Assembly (NCBI GenBank): GCA_913042885.1
Contig: CAJWLW010000001.1
Coordinates: forward strand, 1 to 64,000
Direction: 5' to 3'
Source: an uncultured Lentisphaeria bacterium
Lineage (GTDB): Bacteria; Verrucomicrobiota; Lentisphaeria; JABSQK01; CAJWLW01
Length of the DNA: 64,000 nucleotides
Position 1 is the first letter of the stretch; every line of letters starts with the position of its first letter. Under the pieces are notes generated by a model. That model searched no databases and was not told where the DNA came from. It saw nothing but the letters and a program-made list of their open reading frames with translations. Of this stretch, positions 43,338-53,363 are shown in pieces. Both the position numbers and the translations under genes were made by a program.

Positions 43338-43645
43338 GAAAGACTTAAAAGGTGTCGCAGATTCATCGGTAACCCATTTATCGCCGTTGATGAAGAGGTA
43401 TAGATACTCGACCATCGCGAAAAATTCATCTTCGCCCTTCCTATATATGTTGCGTTTCGTCAATCGTTGCCGGCGCTGCCTCAATGAACGGCGTACCTAC
43501 GCGCAGGCGGCCTAATCGGCAGCCGTCAGCCCGCGATTGGACATTGAGCACGAAGCGGAGAAGAACGATGAAGATGCACAAGGGGCAACCAGCGGATACC
43601 TAAAACCGCGTCATTGCGCGGTGCTGCCTGTGGCATCTCCGAGCG
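43338..43645. other. Gap between the Ldh-type and GlcD genes
   Basis: It contains the right copy of the 110-bp repeat (43522-43630). No gene is supported; the region presumably also has the Ldh-type gene's promoter. Confidence 0.4.
43522..43630. repeat. 110-bp direct repeat, right copy (partner 42091-42200)
   Basis: Same-orientation partner of the left copy, immediately downstream of glcD. Confidence 0.5.
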
Positions 43646-45109
43646 TCAGGCGTAGCGCTTGGCGCCGAAGGTCTTGCGGACATCGGAACAACGCCCGGGT
43701 GTCGGCACCACCTTACCCGGGTTGCACAGCCCGGTCGGGTCGAAGGCCTCGCGCACGCGACGCATCAGGTCGAGCGCGACGTCGTCGAACAGCCAGTTCA
43801 TCGCCCCGATCTTCTCGAAGCCGATGCCGTGTTCGCCGGTCAGGCTGCCGCCAACGTCCACGCAGACGCGTAGGATTTCCTCGCCCGCCTGGTGTACCCG
43901 TTCGATTTGCACGGGATCGCGATCGTCGAACAGCAACAGCGGATGCAGGTTGCCGTCGCCGGCATGGAAGACATTTGCCACCCGGAGCTCATAGCGCTTG
44001 ACGATTTCGTCGATGCGTTCGAGCACTTCGGGCAGCTTGCTGCGCGGGATCACACCGTCGTGGGTGTAGTAGCTCGGGCTGACCAGTCCGACGGCGCCGA
44101 AAGCGCCTTTGCGGGCCCGCCACAGGTCGGCGCGTTCTTCGTCGTTTGTGGCGATTCGCACGAACATCGCATTGTTGCGGTTGCCGATCTCGGTGATGCG
44201 GTCCGCCAGGTCGTCCTGGCCCGCGCTGACGCCGTCGAGTTCGATCAGCAGTACGGCCCCGGCGTCTTTCGGCAGGCCGATCTTCAAGTGGTTCTCAATG
44301 GCGTTGCACAGGAAGCCATCGATCAGCTCGAGCGCCGCCGGGATCATGCCGGCAGCCGTGATATCGCTCACCGCCTGCGAGGCGTCACGAATCGTTGTGA
44401 AGCTTGCCAGCAAAGTTTTGGTCGATTGCGGATTACGCAAAATGCGCACGGTGATCTTGGTGGCGATACCGAAGGTGCCTTCGGAACCGACCAGCAAGCC
44501 GGTCAGGTCGTAACCGGGATTGTGCCGGACATCGCCGCCGATGTTGACGACTTCGCCGTCGGGCATGACGACTTCGAGCCCGAGCACATGGTTGGTGGTG
44601 ACGCCGTACTTGAGCGTGTGGGGGCCACCGGAATTCTCGGCAACATTGCCACCAATCGTGCAGGCGCTCTGGCTCGACGGGTCGGGTGCGAAGTAGTAGC
44701 CTTCTTTGCTGATATGGCGGGTCAGCATCAGGTTGACCAGGCCGGGTTCAACGACCGCGATGCCGCTCTTGAAATCGACCTCGAGGATCTGGGTCATCCG
44801 CGAGAGTTCGATGATGATGCCGCCGTGCAGTGCCAGGGCGCCGCCGGAAAGGCCGGTGCCGGCGCCGCGGGCGCAATAGGGCAGGGCATTCTCGTTGCAC
44901 CACGTGACGATGCGCTGCACTTCGCCGGTGCTGTGTGCGAAGACGACGGCGGCGGGAGGCAGCTTTTCCAGGGTCGTTCCATCACAGTCGTAGGTCAGGA
45001 GATCGGACGGGCGCTGCAGCACATTGTCGTCACCGACGATCTGCTGTAATTGCTCGAACTGCTCGGCTCTGAGGTCACGGACCGGTTCGATTGTGGCTGT
45101 CTCGGACAT
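43646..45109 (-). CDS. glcD: FAD-linked oxidase, glycolate oxidase subunit GlcD-like
   Basis: 487 residues from the ATG at 45109 (an alternative ATG at 45130 adds seven residues). FAD-binding PCMH domain: PYCARGAGTGLSGGALAL with the Gly-rich pyrophosphate loop, then VAENSGGPHTLKYGVT and GLLVGSEGTFGI. The C-terminal half has the FAD-oxidase cap with VFHAGDGNLHPL and GEHGIGFEK. GlcD oxidises glycolate or D-lactate and passes electrons to a quinone, often with GlcE/GlcF, which are not in the window. It is divergent from the fructose-bisphosphate aldolase gene, with a shared regulatory region between. Some close relatives are D-lactate dehydrogenases. Confidence 0.9.
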   Translation of the reverse strand: MSETATIEPVRDLRAEQFEQLQQIVGDDNVLQRPSDLLTYDCDGTTLEKLPPAAVVFAHSTGEVQRIVTWCNENALPYCARGAGTGLSGGALALHGGIIIELSRMTQILEVDFKSGIAVVEPGLVNLMLTRHISKEGYYFAPDPSSQSACTIGGNVAENSGGPHTLKYGVTTNHVLGLEVVMPDGEVVNIGGDVRHNPGYDLTGLLVGSEGTFGIATKITVRILRNPQSTKTLLASFTTIRDASQAVSDITAAGMIPAALELIDGFLCNAIENHLKIGLPKDAGAVLLIELDGVSAGQDDLADRITEIGNRNNAMFVRIATNDEERADLWRARKGAFGAVGLVSPSYYTHDGVIPRSKLPEVLERIDEIVKRYELRVANVFHAGDGNLHPLLLFDDRDPVQIERVHQAGEEILRVCVDVGGSLTGEHGIGFEKIGAMNWLFDDVALDLMRRVREAFDPTGLCNPGKVVPTPGRCSDVRKTFGAKRYA

Positions 45110-45195
45110 AAAAATCGCTGTTGCCTCCATGGTGCCGACACCCCGGCATCTGTGGAAAGGAACGTACCGTCATGAGCCGGAGTTTCAATGCTGAC

Positions 45196-45224
45196 CTGAC
45201 TGCGGGCAATGCGCGTGCTATAGT
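45196..45224 (+). promoter_or_regulatory. Candidate promoter of the aldolase gene
   Basis: CTGACT, a 17-base spacer and TATAGT, about 38 bases before the start codon. The second box matches at five of six positions. Confidence 0.35.
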
Positions 45225-45261
45225 ATAGCTTGATTTTCTCGGGCACACTTGGAGACTAGTG

Positions 45262-46338
45262 ATGAGTATAGACCGCATTGTCAAGTATCTCGGCGACGAA
45301 AGCGACGACCTGCTGCAGTTCAGCAACCCGAAGATTTCAAAGGACGAAATCAATCTGCCGTGCCCGGACTCGGTAGACAACTATTTCGGCCCGACCGATC
45401 GGTCAATGGCGGTGCTGCGCAATCTGCAGTCACTGATGGATCACGGGCGACTGGGCGGCACGGGTTACGTGTCAATCCTGCCGGTGGATCAGGCAATCGA
45501 GCATTCAGCCGGTGCGTCGTTCACGCCGAACCCCATCTACTTCGACCCGGAAAACATCGTACGGTTGGCCATTGAGGCGGGCTGCAACGGCGTCGCGTCG
45601 ACGTTCGGCGTGCTCGGCAGCGTTGCACGGAAGTACGCACACCGCATCCCGTTCATCGTCAAGATCAATCACAACGAGTTGATGACACTGCCGAATGAGT
45701 TTGATCAGGTGATGTTCGGCTCGGTCCAGCAGGCGTTTGACATGGGCGCGGTGGCAATTGGCGCGACGATTTATTTCGGCTCGCCACAGAGTACCCGGCA
45801 GATTGTCGAGATCGCCGAGGCTTTCAAGTCGGCGCATGATCTCGGCATGGTGACGGTTTTGTGGTGCTATCTGCGCAATCCCGGTTTCAAGATCGGTGAC
45901 GCTGACTATCATACCAGTGCTGACTTGACGGCGCAGGCGAATCATTTGGGCGTGACGATCGAGGCGGACATCATCAAACAGAAGCTCCCGGAGATCAACC
46001 GTGGGTACGAGGTGCTGGACAACGACGGCAGCTACGGCAGCTACGGCAGGTACCACCCCGGGATGTATGACCAACTGGCGTCGGATCATCCGATTGACCT
46101 GACGCGATACCAGGTGGCGAACTGTTATATGGGCCGGGTCGGGCTGATCAACTCCGGCGGTGCCTCGGGTCAGGACGATTTTTCCGAGGCAGTGCGCACG
46201 GCGGTGATCAACAAGCGAGCCGGCGGCATGGGGCTGATCAGCGGTCGCAAAGCGTTTCAGCGGCCGATGTCGGAAGGTGTGGATTTGCTGGCGGAGATTC
46301 AGGAGGTCTATCTCTGCGACCAGGTCACCATCGCGTGA
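45262..46338 (+). CDS. fbaB: Class I fructose-bisphosphate aldolase (DhnA/FbaB type)
   Basis: 358 residues. Archaeal/bacterial class I type: [11 protein letters not shown], the strand [11 protein letters not shown] with the Schiff-base type Lys, [13 protein letters not shown], and [10 protein letters not shown]. It splits fructose 1,6-bisphosphate into triose phosphates, or works in reverse. The ATG at 45262 has GGAG upstream; a GTG one codon earlier is the alternative. Bacterial members may also act on other ketose bisphosphates. It stands on its own, divergent from glcD, with a good candidate promoter. An internal [10 protein letters not shown] stretch replaces a loop of the usual sequence. 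Confidence 0.88.
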   Translation: MSIDRIVKYLGDESDDLLQFSNPKISKDEINLPCPDSVDNYFGPTDRSMAVLRNLQSLMDHGRLGGTGYVSILPVDQAIEHSAGASFTPNPIYFDPENIVRLAIEAGCNGVASTFGVLGSVARKYAHRIPFIVKINHNELMTLPNEFDQVMFGSVQQAFDMGAVAIGATIYFGSPQSTRQIVEIAEAFKSAHDLGMVTVLWCYLRNPGFKIGDADYHTSADLTAQANHLGVTIEADIIKQKLPEINRGYEVLDNDGSYGSYGRYHPGMYDQLASDHPIDLTRYQVANCYMGRVGLINSGGASGQDDFSEAVRTAVINKRAGGMGLISGRKAFQRPMSEGVDLLAEIQEVYLCDQVTIA

Positions 46339-46627
46339 CTGCTGCAAGCGTCAATCGTCCGCGCCCTGTCACGGGGGCTGGATTCGGAGATTTGCTTATC
46401 GGCACGCCAGAGCTTTTGAGTGCTGATATTTGGCATGCATAAATTTATGCTGGCGCGACTTGACCCGTACTCAAGCGTGGCTACTTTATGCGGGTATTAT
46501 GACTTGAGCGTTGTTTTTTTTTTTGCATGCATTGCTTTGCTGCAAGAAAACAGCGTGACTTCGTATCTCAGTCGCCGTGATGAGGTATCGAGGAAATATG
46601 ACCCACGGCGACTTGTAGGATCAACGG
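46339..46627 (+). promoter_or_regulatory. Leader region of the RRM gene
   Basis: It has a perfect 14-bp palindrome GCATAAATTTATGC (46437-46450), a candidate promoter TTGACC-16-TACTTT (46460-46487), and a run of eleven T (46514-46524). This makes an unusually structured leader of more than 100 bases for a small RNA-binding protein. Confidence 0.4.
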
Positions 46628-46894
46628 ATGAATATCTATGTTGGTAACCTGCCGTACACCGCAGCCGACGACGACTTGAGGAAGCTGTTTGAAGAGTACG
46701 GTGCCGTCGACTCAGCCCGCGTGATCGTTGACCGTGCGACCAACCAGTCGAAAGGCTTTGGTTTTGTCGAAATGGGTGACGATGGCGAAGCTAATGGCGC
46801 TATTTCTGCGCTCGACGGTAATGAGTTCATGGGCCGCCGTTTGCGTGCCAATGAGGCTCGTCCGCGTGAGCGCCGTGAAGGACCGCGCTACTAA
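46628..46894 (+). CDS. RRM-domain RNA-binding protein
   Basis: 88 residues forming a single RNA recognition motif. RNP2 is IYVGNLPY at the N-terminus and RNP1 is KGFGFVEM in the middle. The tail RPRERREGPRY is basic, as in the cyanobacterial/PVC Rbp family. Such proteins bind single-stranded RNA and are often cold- or stress-regulated. AGGA lies eight bases before the ATG. The long leader with a palindrome and T tract fits regulation at RNA level. It is a single-gene unit. Confidence 0.93.
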   Translation: MNIYVGNLPYTAADDDLRKLFEEYGAVDSARVIVDRATNQSKGFGFVEMGDDGEANGAISALDGNEFMGRRLRANEARPRERREGPRY

Positions 46895-47337
46895 TTCAGC
46901 CCGCCGCTAGTTTCTACCGATTCTGACGATACGGCTGTTGCACTTGTCAAGGTTTGACGGTGTGCAGTCTCCTTCTGGTGACTTTCCCGCCCTGCCAGTG
47001 CGCAGGTGGCGTGTGTCCGCAGGATGTACGCCCTGACACTGAGCTGCTGGCTTGGCGTGATCGTTTCAGAGCTGGTTCAAGCGCAAGAACGATCAGTCGA
47101 TCTGCCGCGGTATCGTTTCGACCACCGGTTCATCCGGGGCCGGTACCGTTGGTCAAATCCTCGTGAATGGCACCGAACTCGTCATTGCCGGCTGGTGGTG
47201 TTTGCGGTCGGGGACTGTGATTTTCACAGTACGCGTGTGCTTCAACGTGGTGTTGACGATTCGCAGGTCGAATTCCGGATGAGTCTGGTCGATCTGATCG
47301 ACCGTCTCGAATGCGCAGACAACGGACCGAATGCGAC
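46895..47337. other. Convergent gap after the RRM gene
   Basis: Between RRM (+) and rsmD (-). A plus-strand frame (47006-47380) overlaps rsmD and has no recognisable product. No clear terminator. Confidence 0.4.
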
Positions 47338-47913
47338 TCAGCCCGCGTGGCGTACGATGTACAGCATGACGTCGCCGTAGTTACGCTCCCGAATGAACTC
47401 CCAGTCGGCGCGGATGTCCGCCGGCAAAGGCTCGGTGACGGGCTGTTCCATGATCACCAGAGCCTCGCCGGCCCAGGCGCAGAACGCCTTGTCTGCCAAC
47501 AACTCGCGACCGCCAACGCCATTGCCGTCCTGGTCGGGATGAAAAGGTGGGTCGGCGAAGATCAGGTCGGGCTGCAATGTTGGCAGCAATTGCGGAGCAC
47601 GTAAAACCGTGGCCTCAAAAACGCGTGTTGATACCGCCGCCGGCAGTGCCGATTCGACGCGTGCCAGATTCTTTTCGATGATCCGAACGTTGCGGCGCTT
47701 GAGTTCGACGAAGTAGACTTCAGCAGCGCCGCGACTAAGGGCTTCAAGCCCCAGCGCGCCGGTGCCGGCAAACAGGTCGACAACGACGGTGTCCACCAGA
47801 GGTTCGAGCATGGCGAACATCGCCTCTTTGACTCGGTCCATGGTCGGTCGTACATCCGTGCCGGGCGGCGGCGTCAGCCGTGTACCGCGTGCATGTCCGC
47901 TGATGATTCGCAT
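47338..47913 (-). CDS. rsmD: 16S rRNA (guanine(966)-N2)-methyltransferase RsmD
   Basis: 191 residues from the ATG at 47913, chosen because it gives the family start MRIISGHARGTRL. Other markers: VRPTMDRVKEAMF, the SAM site VVDLFAGTGALGLEALSRGA and the catalytic FADPPF. The enzyme methylates G966 of 16S rRNA within the small subunit. Upstream is guaA on the same strand, separated by 179 bases. A longer reading frame from 48033 adds 40 residues unlike the family. Confidence 0.92.
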   Translation of the reverse strand: MRIISGHARGTRLTPPPGTDVRPTMDRVKEAMFAMLEPLVDTVVVDLFAGTGALGLEALSRGAAEVYFVELKRRNVRIIEKNLARVESALPAAVSTRVFEATVLRAPQLLPTLQPDLIFADPPFHPDQDGNGVGGRELLADKAFCAWAGEALVIMEQPVTEPLPADIRADWEFIRERNYGDVMLYIVRHAG

Positions 47914-48092
47914 ACTGGATTCATTCCCGCCCTGTTTGTGGCCCGGCCGTGAAATTGATCTGTACAACACCGGTGGAAGTTGCCAGGCGCCACAAAGAAA
48001 ATATAAATTCGGTACCGGACGATTGACACGCACGGCCGGGGCCGGCTATGCCAGAAAAAAGAGACCACCCCGTACTACGAACTTCGCTTCGC

Positions 48093-49637
48093 TCACTCCC
48101 ACTCGATTGTACTCGGGGGCTTTGAGCTGATGTCGTAGCAGACGCGGTTGACGCCGCGCACTTCGTTGATGATGCGGTTGGAGATGCGCTCGAGCAAGTC
48201 ATACGGCAGACGCGACCAGTCGGCGGTCATGCCATCTTTACTATCCACGATGCGCAGGGCGATCGTATTCTCGTATGTGCGTTCGTCGCCCATGACCCCG
48301 ACACTCTGCACTGGCAGCAGTACGGCGAAGGACTGCCACACCTTGTAATAACAATCGGCTTTACGCATCTCGTAGATAACTATCGTATCGGCCTGGCGCA
48401 GGACAGCGAGATTTTCGCGGTTGACCTCACCGATAATACGTACCGCCAGACCGGGGCCCGGGAACGGCTGGCGCATGACGACGTTTTCGGGCAGGCCGAG
48501 CTGGCGCCCGACTTCCCGGACCTCGTCCTTGAAGAGCTGGCGCAGCGGCTCGACCAGTTCGAGATTCATGACACTCGGCAAGCCGCCGACGTTGTGGTGG
48601 CTCTTGATCATGGCGCTCGGGTTGTCGTCGATCGGCACGCTCTCGATGACATCCGGATAGGTCGTGCCCTGGGCCAGGAAACGGGCGTTGCTGAACTTGC
48701 GGGCCGCTTCCTCGAACACCGTGATGAACTCCTTGCCGATGATCTTGCGCTTGGTCTCCGGGTCGGTGACGCCGGCAAGCTTGTCCAGAAATTGGTCGGC
48801 CGCGGCGATGCAGTCCAGATTTATCTGGAAAGCGCTGCCGAACAGCTTTTGTACGGCTTGGACCTCGCCTTCCCGAATCACGCCGTTGTCGACAAAGATG
48901 CAGTTGAGCTGTTGACCAATCGCTTTGTGAATCAACGCTGCCGTAACCGAGGAATCAACGCCGCCACTCAGGCCCAGGATGACCTTGCCGTCACCCACCT
49001 GTTCACGGATCTCACCGACGCTGCGTTCGATGAAGGATTTCATTGTCCATTCGCCCTTGCAGCCGCAGACGTCATGGCAGAAGTTGTACAGGATGTCGGT
49101 GCCGTTCGGTGTGTGAACCACCTCCGGGTGGAACTGCAGGCCGTAAATGCGTGTCGGGTGGGCCACAGCCGCAAACTCACTGTTGGCGGTGGTTGCGACA
49201 GGCTGGAAGCCATCCGGCAGTTCGAGGACCTTGTCCCCGTGGCTCATCCATACGCGTTGCTTGGCCGGGGTGTCGTTGAACAGCGGCCGCGGCTCGACGA
49301 CGTTCAGCGTGGCGGGGCCATATTCCCGATGGGTGCCGGGGACGACACGGCCACCCAGGTGATGGGCGATGAGCTGCAGCCCGTAGCAGATACCCAGGAT
49401 TGGAATGTCCAGATCGTAAATGCCGCGGTTGCAGTGGGGGGCGTTCTCGTCGTAGACACTGGCCGGACCACCGCTCAGGATGATACCGGTGGGGTTGATG
49501 GCGCGAATCTCAGACGGGGTCAGGCGGTAACTGACGATCTGGCTGTAAATATTCAGCTCGCGGATGCGGCGGGCGATCAGCTGGGTGTACTGCGAGCCGA
49601 AATCGAGGATGATGATTTTCTCATGGATATTGTCCAT
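48093..49637 (-). CDS. guaA: GMP synthase (glutamine-hydrolysing)
   Basis: 514 residues. N-terminal glutamine amidotransferase: [19 protein letters not shown] with the catalytic Cys, and the later FHPEV with the His. The ATP pyrophosphatase domain has [10 protein letters not shown] (P-loop), and C-terminal dimer domain with [12 protein letters not shown]. It converts XMP to GMP. The gene overlaps the stop of the upstream zinc-ribbon gene by one base (TAATG), so it belongs to the same transcript as the ExbB-ExbD-TonB-like genes upstream, which is an unusual neighbourhood. Confidence 0.97.
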   Translation of the reverse strand: MDNIHEKIIILDFGSQYTQLIARRIRELNIYSQIVSYRLTPSEIRAINPTGIILSGGPASVYDENAPHCNRGIYDLDIPILGICYGLQLIAHHLGGRVVPGTHREYGPATLNVVEPRPLFNDTPAKQRVWMSHGDKVLELPDGFQPVATTANSEFAAVAHPTRIYGLQFHPEVVHTPNGTDILYNFCHDVCGCKGEWTMKSFIERSVGEIREQVGDGKVILGLSGGVDSSVTAALIHKAIGQQLNCIFVDNGVIREGEVQAVQKLFGSAFQINLDCIAAADQFLDKLAGVTDPETKRKIIGKEFITVFEEAARKFSNARFLAQGTTYPDVIESVPIDDNPSAMIKSHHNVGGLPSVMNLELVEPLRQLFKDEVREVGRQLGLPENVVMRQPFPGPGLAVRIIGEVNRENLAVLRQADTIVIYEMRKADCYYKVWQSFAVLLPVQSVGVMGDERTYENTIALRIVDSKDGMTADWSRLPYDLLERISNRIINEVRGVNRVCYDISSKPPSTIEWE

Positions 49638-49894
49638 TAATATCTCATGCGCTTGGAGGATTTTTTATCGCGGATGCGGATCAGACTCTGACAGGAGGGG
49701 CAGCGGGTCATGCTCTCGATGCGCTTGCCGATAAAGATCAGCCGGCACTCCCGGCAGCGGCAGAGCAGCTCTTCGGAAATGTTCCACCCGTGCGTGTTGT
49801 CCTGCCACCACTGGCGGATGCAGGCGATGCTGGCAACCAGCATGATGAGTACAGTCAAGAATGTAAAGAGATGATCAGTTCCAATCGCGATCAT
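49637..49894 (-). CDS. Small membrane-anchored zinc-ribbon protein
   Basis: 85 residues. A single N-terminal transmembrane helix ([18 protein letters not shown]) is followed by a ribbon with CRCREC and CPSC, four to five cysteines in two pairs. It overlaps guaA by one base and overlaps the end of the upstream TonB-like gene by 20 bases. No named family. A cytoplasmic zinc-ribbon fastened to the membrane is likely. Function unknown; association with ExbBD is only by position. Confidence 0.7.
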   Translation of the reverse strand: MIAIGTDHLFTFLTVLIMLVASIACIRQWWQDNTHGWNISEELLCRCRECRLIFIGKRIESMTRCPSCQSLIRIRDKKSSKRMRY

Positions 49895-50810
49895 GCCAGC
49901 CCTCGCGGTCTTTGGGTTCCGGGTTCTCGGTCACGTTCGGCAGAAAACGCCAGTGGCAGGCGAACCGTGCCTTGCCTTCAAGCCACTCGGGCGCCGTTTC
50001 CTGCATGCGCTGCCGGTTGGCTTTGTCGTTGAACAGCTGTCGGATATGTGCCAGCGCCAGGTCATCGAGTACCTCGACGCCACAGCTACCGGCTTGAAGG
50101 ACAGTAAAGCGTCGACCGGAACTCTTCAAACCTTCCGGATAATCACCCATGCGTGAGCGCTCCGCCTCCGGAAACAGCGGCCCCATCGGCAACACCACAA
50201 TGTGTGTCGGACCGGCGGTTGTGAACGTCTCGTCAGCAAGCTCCGGCGGCAGTTGCAGTGACGGCAGTCGCGGCTCCGGGCGATTGTCGGCATTAGTCCA
50301 GACGATGTCGTCAGGGATCGGGCCGGGCTCGGCAATATCGTCAACCGTCGGTGCCAAATGCCGTCGGGCGCGTTCACGTTCGAGGCGCAATGCGGTTACT
50401 GCCGGCGAAGTGCTCGTCGGCTGGAAGCCTCGCGGTTCGTCCGGCTCGACTTTGATATTGTGGCGGTCGAAATAGGAGAATGGCCGCTGAAAATCGGTGT
50501 TGCGAATGCGGCTGAAGCCGTATTCCTGGTTGGGCATAAACATCAGTTTCGGATCGAGCACGTCGCGCCAAGCCAGCAGGTTCTTCAGCCAGACGTTGCT
50601 GCGTCTGCGCGGGTCAAATTCTTTGTCGTTGGTAGGGATGAACACGATGTCGGCCCGCTTGCTCGTCACTTCACTGGCACGGTCATCATCGGATTCAATG
50701 CGCAGGGCGAAGCAGATGACAGTGTAAAAAAGCCCTACTGCCACGACCGCAGCGATGTAGTCGCGTGCATAATGAGTGGGACGTTGTGTTTTCTTTTCGT
50801 GGGTTGCCAT
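49875..50810 (-). CDS. TonB-like single-pass membrane protein of the ExbBD operon
   Basis: 311 residues. Short cytoplasmic start, one helix (IAAVVAVGLFYTVICFAL, residues 19-36), and a long periplasmic part with many Pro and Arg. The C-terminal 60 residues resemble a TonB C-terminal fold: SCGVEVLDDLALAHIRQ ... ARFACHWRFLPN, like the usual LDxxAlxaVrxWxFxP. It follows exbD by 25 bases, in the place where tonB would be expected. The middle contains no classical Pro-Lys/Glu repeats. It may transmit energy to outer-membrane receptors, or be a partner specific to this lineage. Family not firmly recognised. Confidence 0.55.
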   Translation of the reverse strand: MATHEKKTQRPTHYARDYIAAVVAVGLFYTVICFALRIESDDDRASEVTSKRADIVFIPTNDKEFDPRRRSNVWLKNLLAWRDVLDPKLMFMPNQEYGFSRIRNTDFQRPFSYFDRHNIKVEPDEPRGFQPTSTSPAVTALRLERERARRHLAPTVDDIAEPGPIPDDIVWTNADNRPEPRLPSLQLPPELADETFTTAGPTHIVVLPMGPLFPEAERSRMGDYPEGLKSSGRRFTVLQAGSCGVEVLDDLALAHIRQLFNDKANRQRMQETAPEWLEGKARFACHWRFLPNVTENPEPKDREGWHDRDWN

Positions 50811-50835
50811 ATGGAGACACCGGTTTCCCGACGCG

Positions 50836-51249
50836 CTACTGCTTATTGACTTCGGTAGGCACGATTACTTTCGAGGCGTACTTGCTGGCGATTGACATGA
50901 TGCGAGCGATGTCGTTGTAAGTTGTGTCCTTGTCGGCGCTGATGATGATGACCGGCTTACTCTCGCGCTCTTTCGACACCTCGATCAGCTTTGCCTTGAG
51001 CGCGTCCCAGTTCTCGACCGTCTGATCGTTGAACCATAGCTGGCCGTCCTTGGTGAAATAGATCACCATCTTGTCGGCGACCGTTTCGATTTCCTGCTCC
51101 TGGGTGTTCGGGAAACTCACGGTGATGCCCTCCTGGACTACCACCTTGTCGCCGATCAAGAAGAAAATCTGCAGCAGAAAAATCAAATCCAGAACAGCCG
51201 GTGCCGCCAGCAGAAAACCGTTCTGCGGTTTCAGGCGGCGCTTAAACAT
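50836..51249 (-). CDS. exbD: ExbD/TolR biopolymer transport protein
   Basis: 137 residues from the ATG at 51249, which overlaps the exbB stop by eight bases. One N-terminal helix (LLAAPAVLDLIFLLQIFFLI) with the essential Asp, then the periplasmic domain ending with KVIVPTEV. ExbD works with ExbB to use the proton gradient to drive TonB- or TolA-like proteins. Belongs to the ExbB-ExbD-TonB-like order on the minus strand. A longer frame from 51321 adds 24 residues that would lie inside exbB. Confidence 0.9.
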   Translation of the reverse strand: MFKRRLKPQNGFLLAAPAVLDLIFLLQIFFLIGDKVVVQEGITVSFPNTQEQEIETVADKMVIYFTKDGQLWFNDQTVENWDALKAKLIEVSKERESKPVIIISADKDTTYNDIARIMSIASKYASKVIVPTEVNKQ

Positions 51250-51934
51250 CGGCAACCTCCGTCTCGACCTTGGCAACATTGCCGTTGCCGCTCTCGCCGT
51301 TGTTCTCGATGCGGATATCATTCTCGATCAGGAAATGAATCATCTCCGCCGACGCCTTCTCCATGTCCAGCACGATATTGTCGATCCGAGCCACGAAGTA
51401 GTTGTATGACGCGTTGGCGCCGATAGCCACAACCAGACCGGTGGCCGTGCTGATCAGCGCCGCCCATATACCGCCGGCCAGACTCGGCACGTCGACGAAG
51501 GTACCGGCGTTACTCATTGCTTCGAACAGACGGATGATGCCGATCACTGTGCCGAGCAGCCCGAGCAGGATAGAGATCGCAGAAATGCCCGCCAGGCCGC
51601 GCACCCACTTCTCCAGCCGCGGGACTTCCGCCAGACTCGAGTCCTGCACGGCCTGACGCATTCGCACCTCACCCTTGCCGCAGTTCAGGATCGCTGCGCG
51701 CAGGACGTGGGCGACCGGGCCCGGCGTCTCGTCACATATGCTGACCGCCTCCAGGACGTTGCCGCGGCGCAGCACGTTCATCACACCTCGCATGAACTCC
51801 GGCACGTTGATCTGTGCGCGGTGAAAATGCAGGATGCGGGCGATGACGATGATCAGGGCAAACGTGCCCAGTGCGAAAATGATCCACGTGACCTCACCGC
51901 CACGTTGCAGGATCTTAGTTATCAGGTCGGGCAT
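51242..51934 (-). CDS. exbB: ExbB/TolQ/MotA-type proton channel protein
   Basis: 230 residues. Three helices: TWIIFALGTFALIIVIARIL at residues 14-33, then ISILLGLLGTVIGIIRLF and ALISTATGLVVAIGANASY; the ARIDNIV stretch and the ISTATGL motif are typical. It forms a pentameric channel in the inner membrane that drives the ExbD/TonB machinery. It starts the operon on the minus strand. ATG at 51934; upstream promoter not obvious. Whether it serves TonB- or Tol-type partners depends on the adjacent TonB-like protein. Confidence 0.92.
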   Translation of the reverse strand: MPDLITKILQRGGEVTWIIFALGTFALIIVIARILHFHRAQINVPEFMRGVMNVLRRGNVLEAVSICDETPGPVAHVLRAAILNCGKGEVRMRQAVQDSSLAEVPRLEKWVRGLAGISAISILLGLLGTVIGIIRLFEAMSNAGTFVDVPSLAGGIWAALISTATGLVVAIGANASYNYFVARIDNIVLDMEKASAEMIHFLIENDIRIENNGESGNGNVAKVETEVADV

Positions 51935-52141
51935 GGTCGGTCAATGCCGGAAGGTGTTTGAGGTGTTTGGCCTGGGTATCCGGAACCCGGTAATATACGC
52001 CTCTTCCCAGAGCTTTTGCCATGTGTGAAAATCGCAACATGGCTAAATACTTTTGACGCCATCGCGAGGCCAATGTTCGACGATCCCGGAGCCGAATATC
52101 AATGAAATCGCCTTCAGCCTCGAAATGTGTCCTGAGCGGAC

Positions 52142-53335
52142 TTACCCATCGGCGTCAAACGGCGTCGGCCGCAGACACAGGCGCGAAATGCAGTCGTTAA
52201 ATGTCTCACGACCGCTGAGGATGTCGATCTCGACGCGCATCCACAGAACTGGCAGGTCTCGTCGTCCCAGTAGCGGGAAGCGCACCGCATCTTTCTCGGT
52301 CGTCAGAACCAGTTCCGCCCCTTTCTCATGTGCGGCGTTGATGAAATCGATGACCTCCTGCTGCGAATACCGGTGATGATCGGCGTAGCGTTCGAAATGA
52401 ACGAGATCGGCGCCGAAGTCGCGCAGAAAAGATTCGAAACTCTCGGGTGCGGCGATGGCGCAGATCGAGGCGATCTTCTTGCCTTTGAGCATTTCAAGCG
52501 ACTGCCGATCACCGGAGTACAGATTCTGCAGGTAGCGCGGCTTGTGCGTGCACTCGATAATCTCGGCCCGGTGATTGTGGCGCTTGATGAAGCTCTTGAG
52601 ATGGCGCAGGTGGCTGCCGCCAGTGGATTTCGTCAGGAAGATGTAGTCGGCGCGCCGCAGGTTTTTGATCGGCTCACGCAACAGGCCGCGCGGCAGCAAA
52701 TGGTGATTGTCGAATGGCGTCGTCGCGTCGATCAGCAGGATATTGAGCCGCGGCTTGAGAAACAGATACTGAAAGCCGTCGTCCAGGATCAGGGTGTCGA
52801 CGTCGAACTTGTTGATGGCGTAGCGGCCACTTTTGACCCGATCCTTGTCAACCAGCACCACGACGTTGTCCAGGTTGTTGGCCAACATGTACGGCTCGTC
52901 ACCGGCCATCTCGGAGTTCAGCAGCAGACGCTTGCCGTCGCTGACCACACGCGGCGGCACGTCGTCAGCTCGGCGAAGACAGAAATCGGCGAGACGCTCG
53001 AAAAACGGCTTGCTCTTGCTGCGGTAGCCGCGGCTCAACACCGCCACCTTTCTGCCGTTCCGCGTCAGCACTCGCGAGAAGACCTCGACGACCGGCGTCT
53101 TGCCCGTACCGCCGACGGTCAGATTGCCGATGCTGACCACCAGGCAGCCGAGCGTCCGCGGTCGCAGCATGCGCTGGTTATACAGCGAAATACGCAGTTG
53201 CACGAGGTTGCGGTAGACCCGTGACAGCACGAACAACCCAGCCATCGCCAGGGCGTCCAGGGGAGCGTGCCGGCTTTCACGGATGAGGTCGGTGAAATAG
53301 GTCTCGGCGTTTTCGACAAAGTGACGAAATGTCAT
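52142..53335 (-). CDS. lpxK: Tetraacyldisaccharide 4'-kinase LpxK
   Basis: 397 residues. The Walker A-like motif is [13 protein letters not shown] (about residue 87), then VLSRGYRSK and the conserved LILDDGFQY, plus PRGLLREP. It phosphorylates the 4' position of the lipid A precursor, at the inner membrane. It proves an outer membrane with lipid A. It is 28 bases downstream of ndk on the same strand. Start at ATG 53335; no strong ribosome site. Confidence 0.95.
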   Translation of the reverse strand: MTFRHFVENAETYFTDLIRESRHAPLDALAMAGLFVLSRVYRNLVQLRISLYNQRMLRPRTLGCLVVSIGNLTVGGTGKTPVVEVFSRVLTRNGRKVAVLSRGYRSKSKPFFERLADFCLRRADDVPPRVVSDGKRLLLNSEMAGDEPYMLANNLDNVVVLVDKDRVKSGRYAINKFDVDTLILDDGFQYLFLKPRLNILLIDATTPFDNHHLLPRGLLREPIKNLRRADYIFLTKSTGGSHLRHLKSFIKRHNHRAEIIECTHKPRYLQNLYSGDRQSLEMLKGKKIASICAIAAPESFESFLRDFGADLVHFERYADHHRYSQQEVIDFINAAHEKGAELVLTTEKDAVRFPLLGRRDLPVLWMRVEIDILSGRETFNDCISRLCLRPTPFDADG

Positions 53336-53363
53336 GGGAGCCGCTGGTCTGCAGAGTGGATAC

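Noticed and set aside
47006..47380. 124-codon plus-strand frame overlapping rsmD
   Set aside because: It overlaps a firm gene on the other strand and has no motif.
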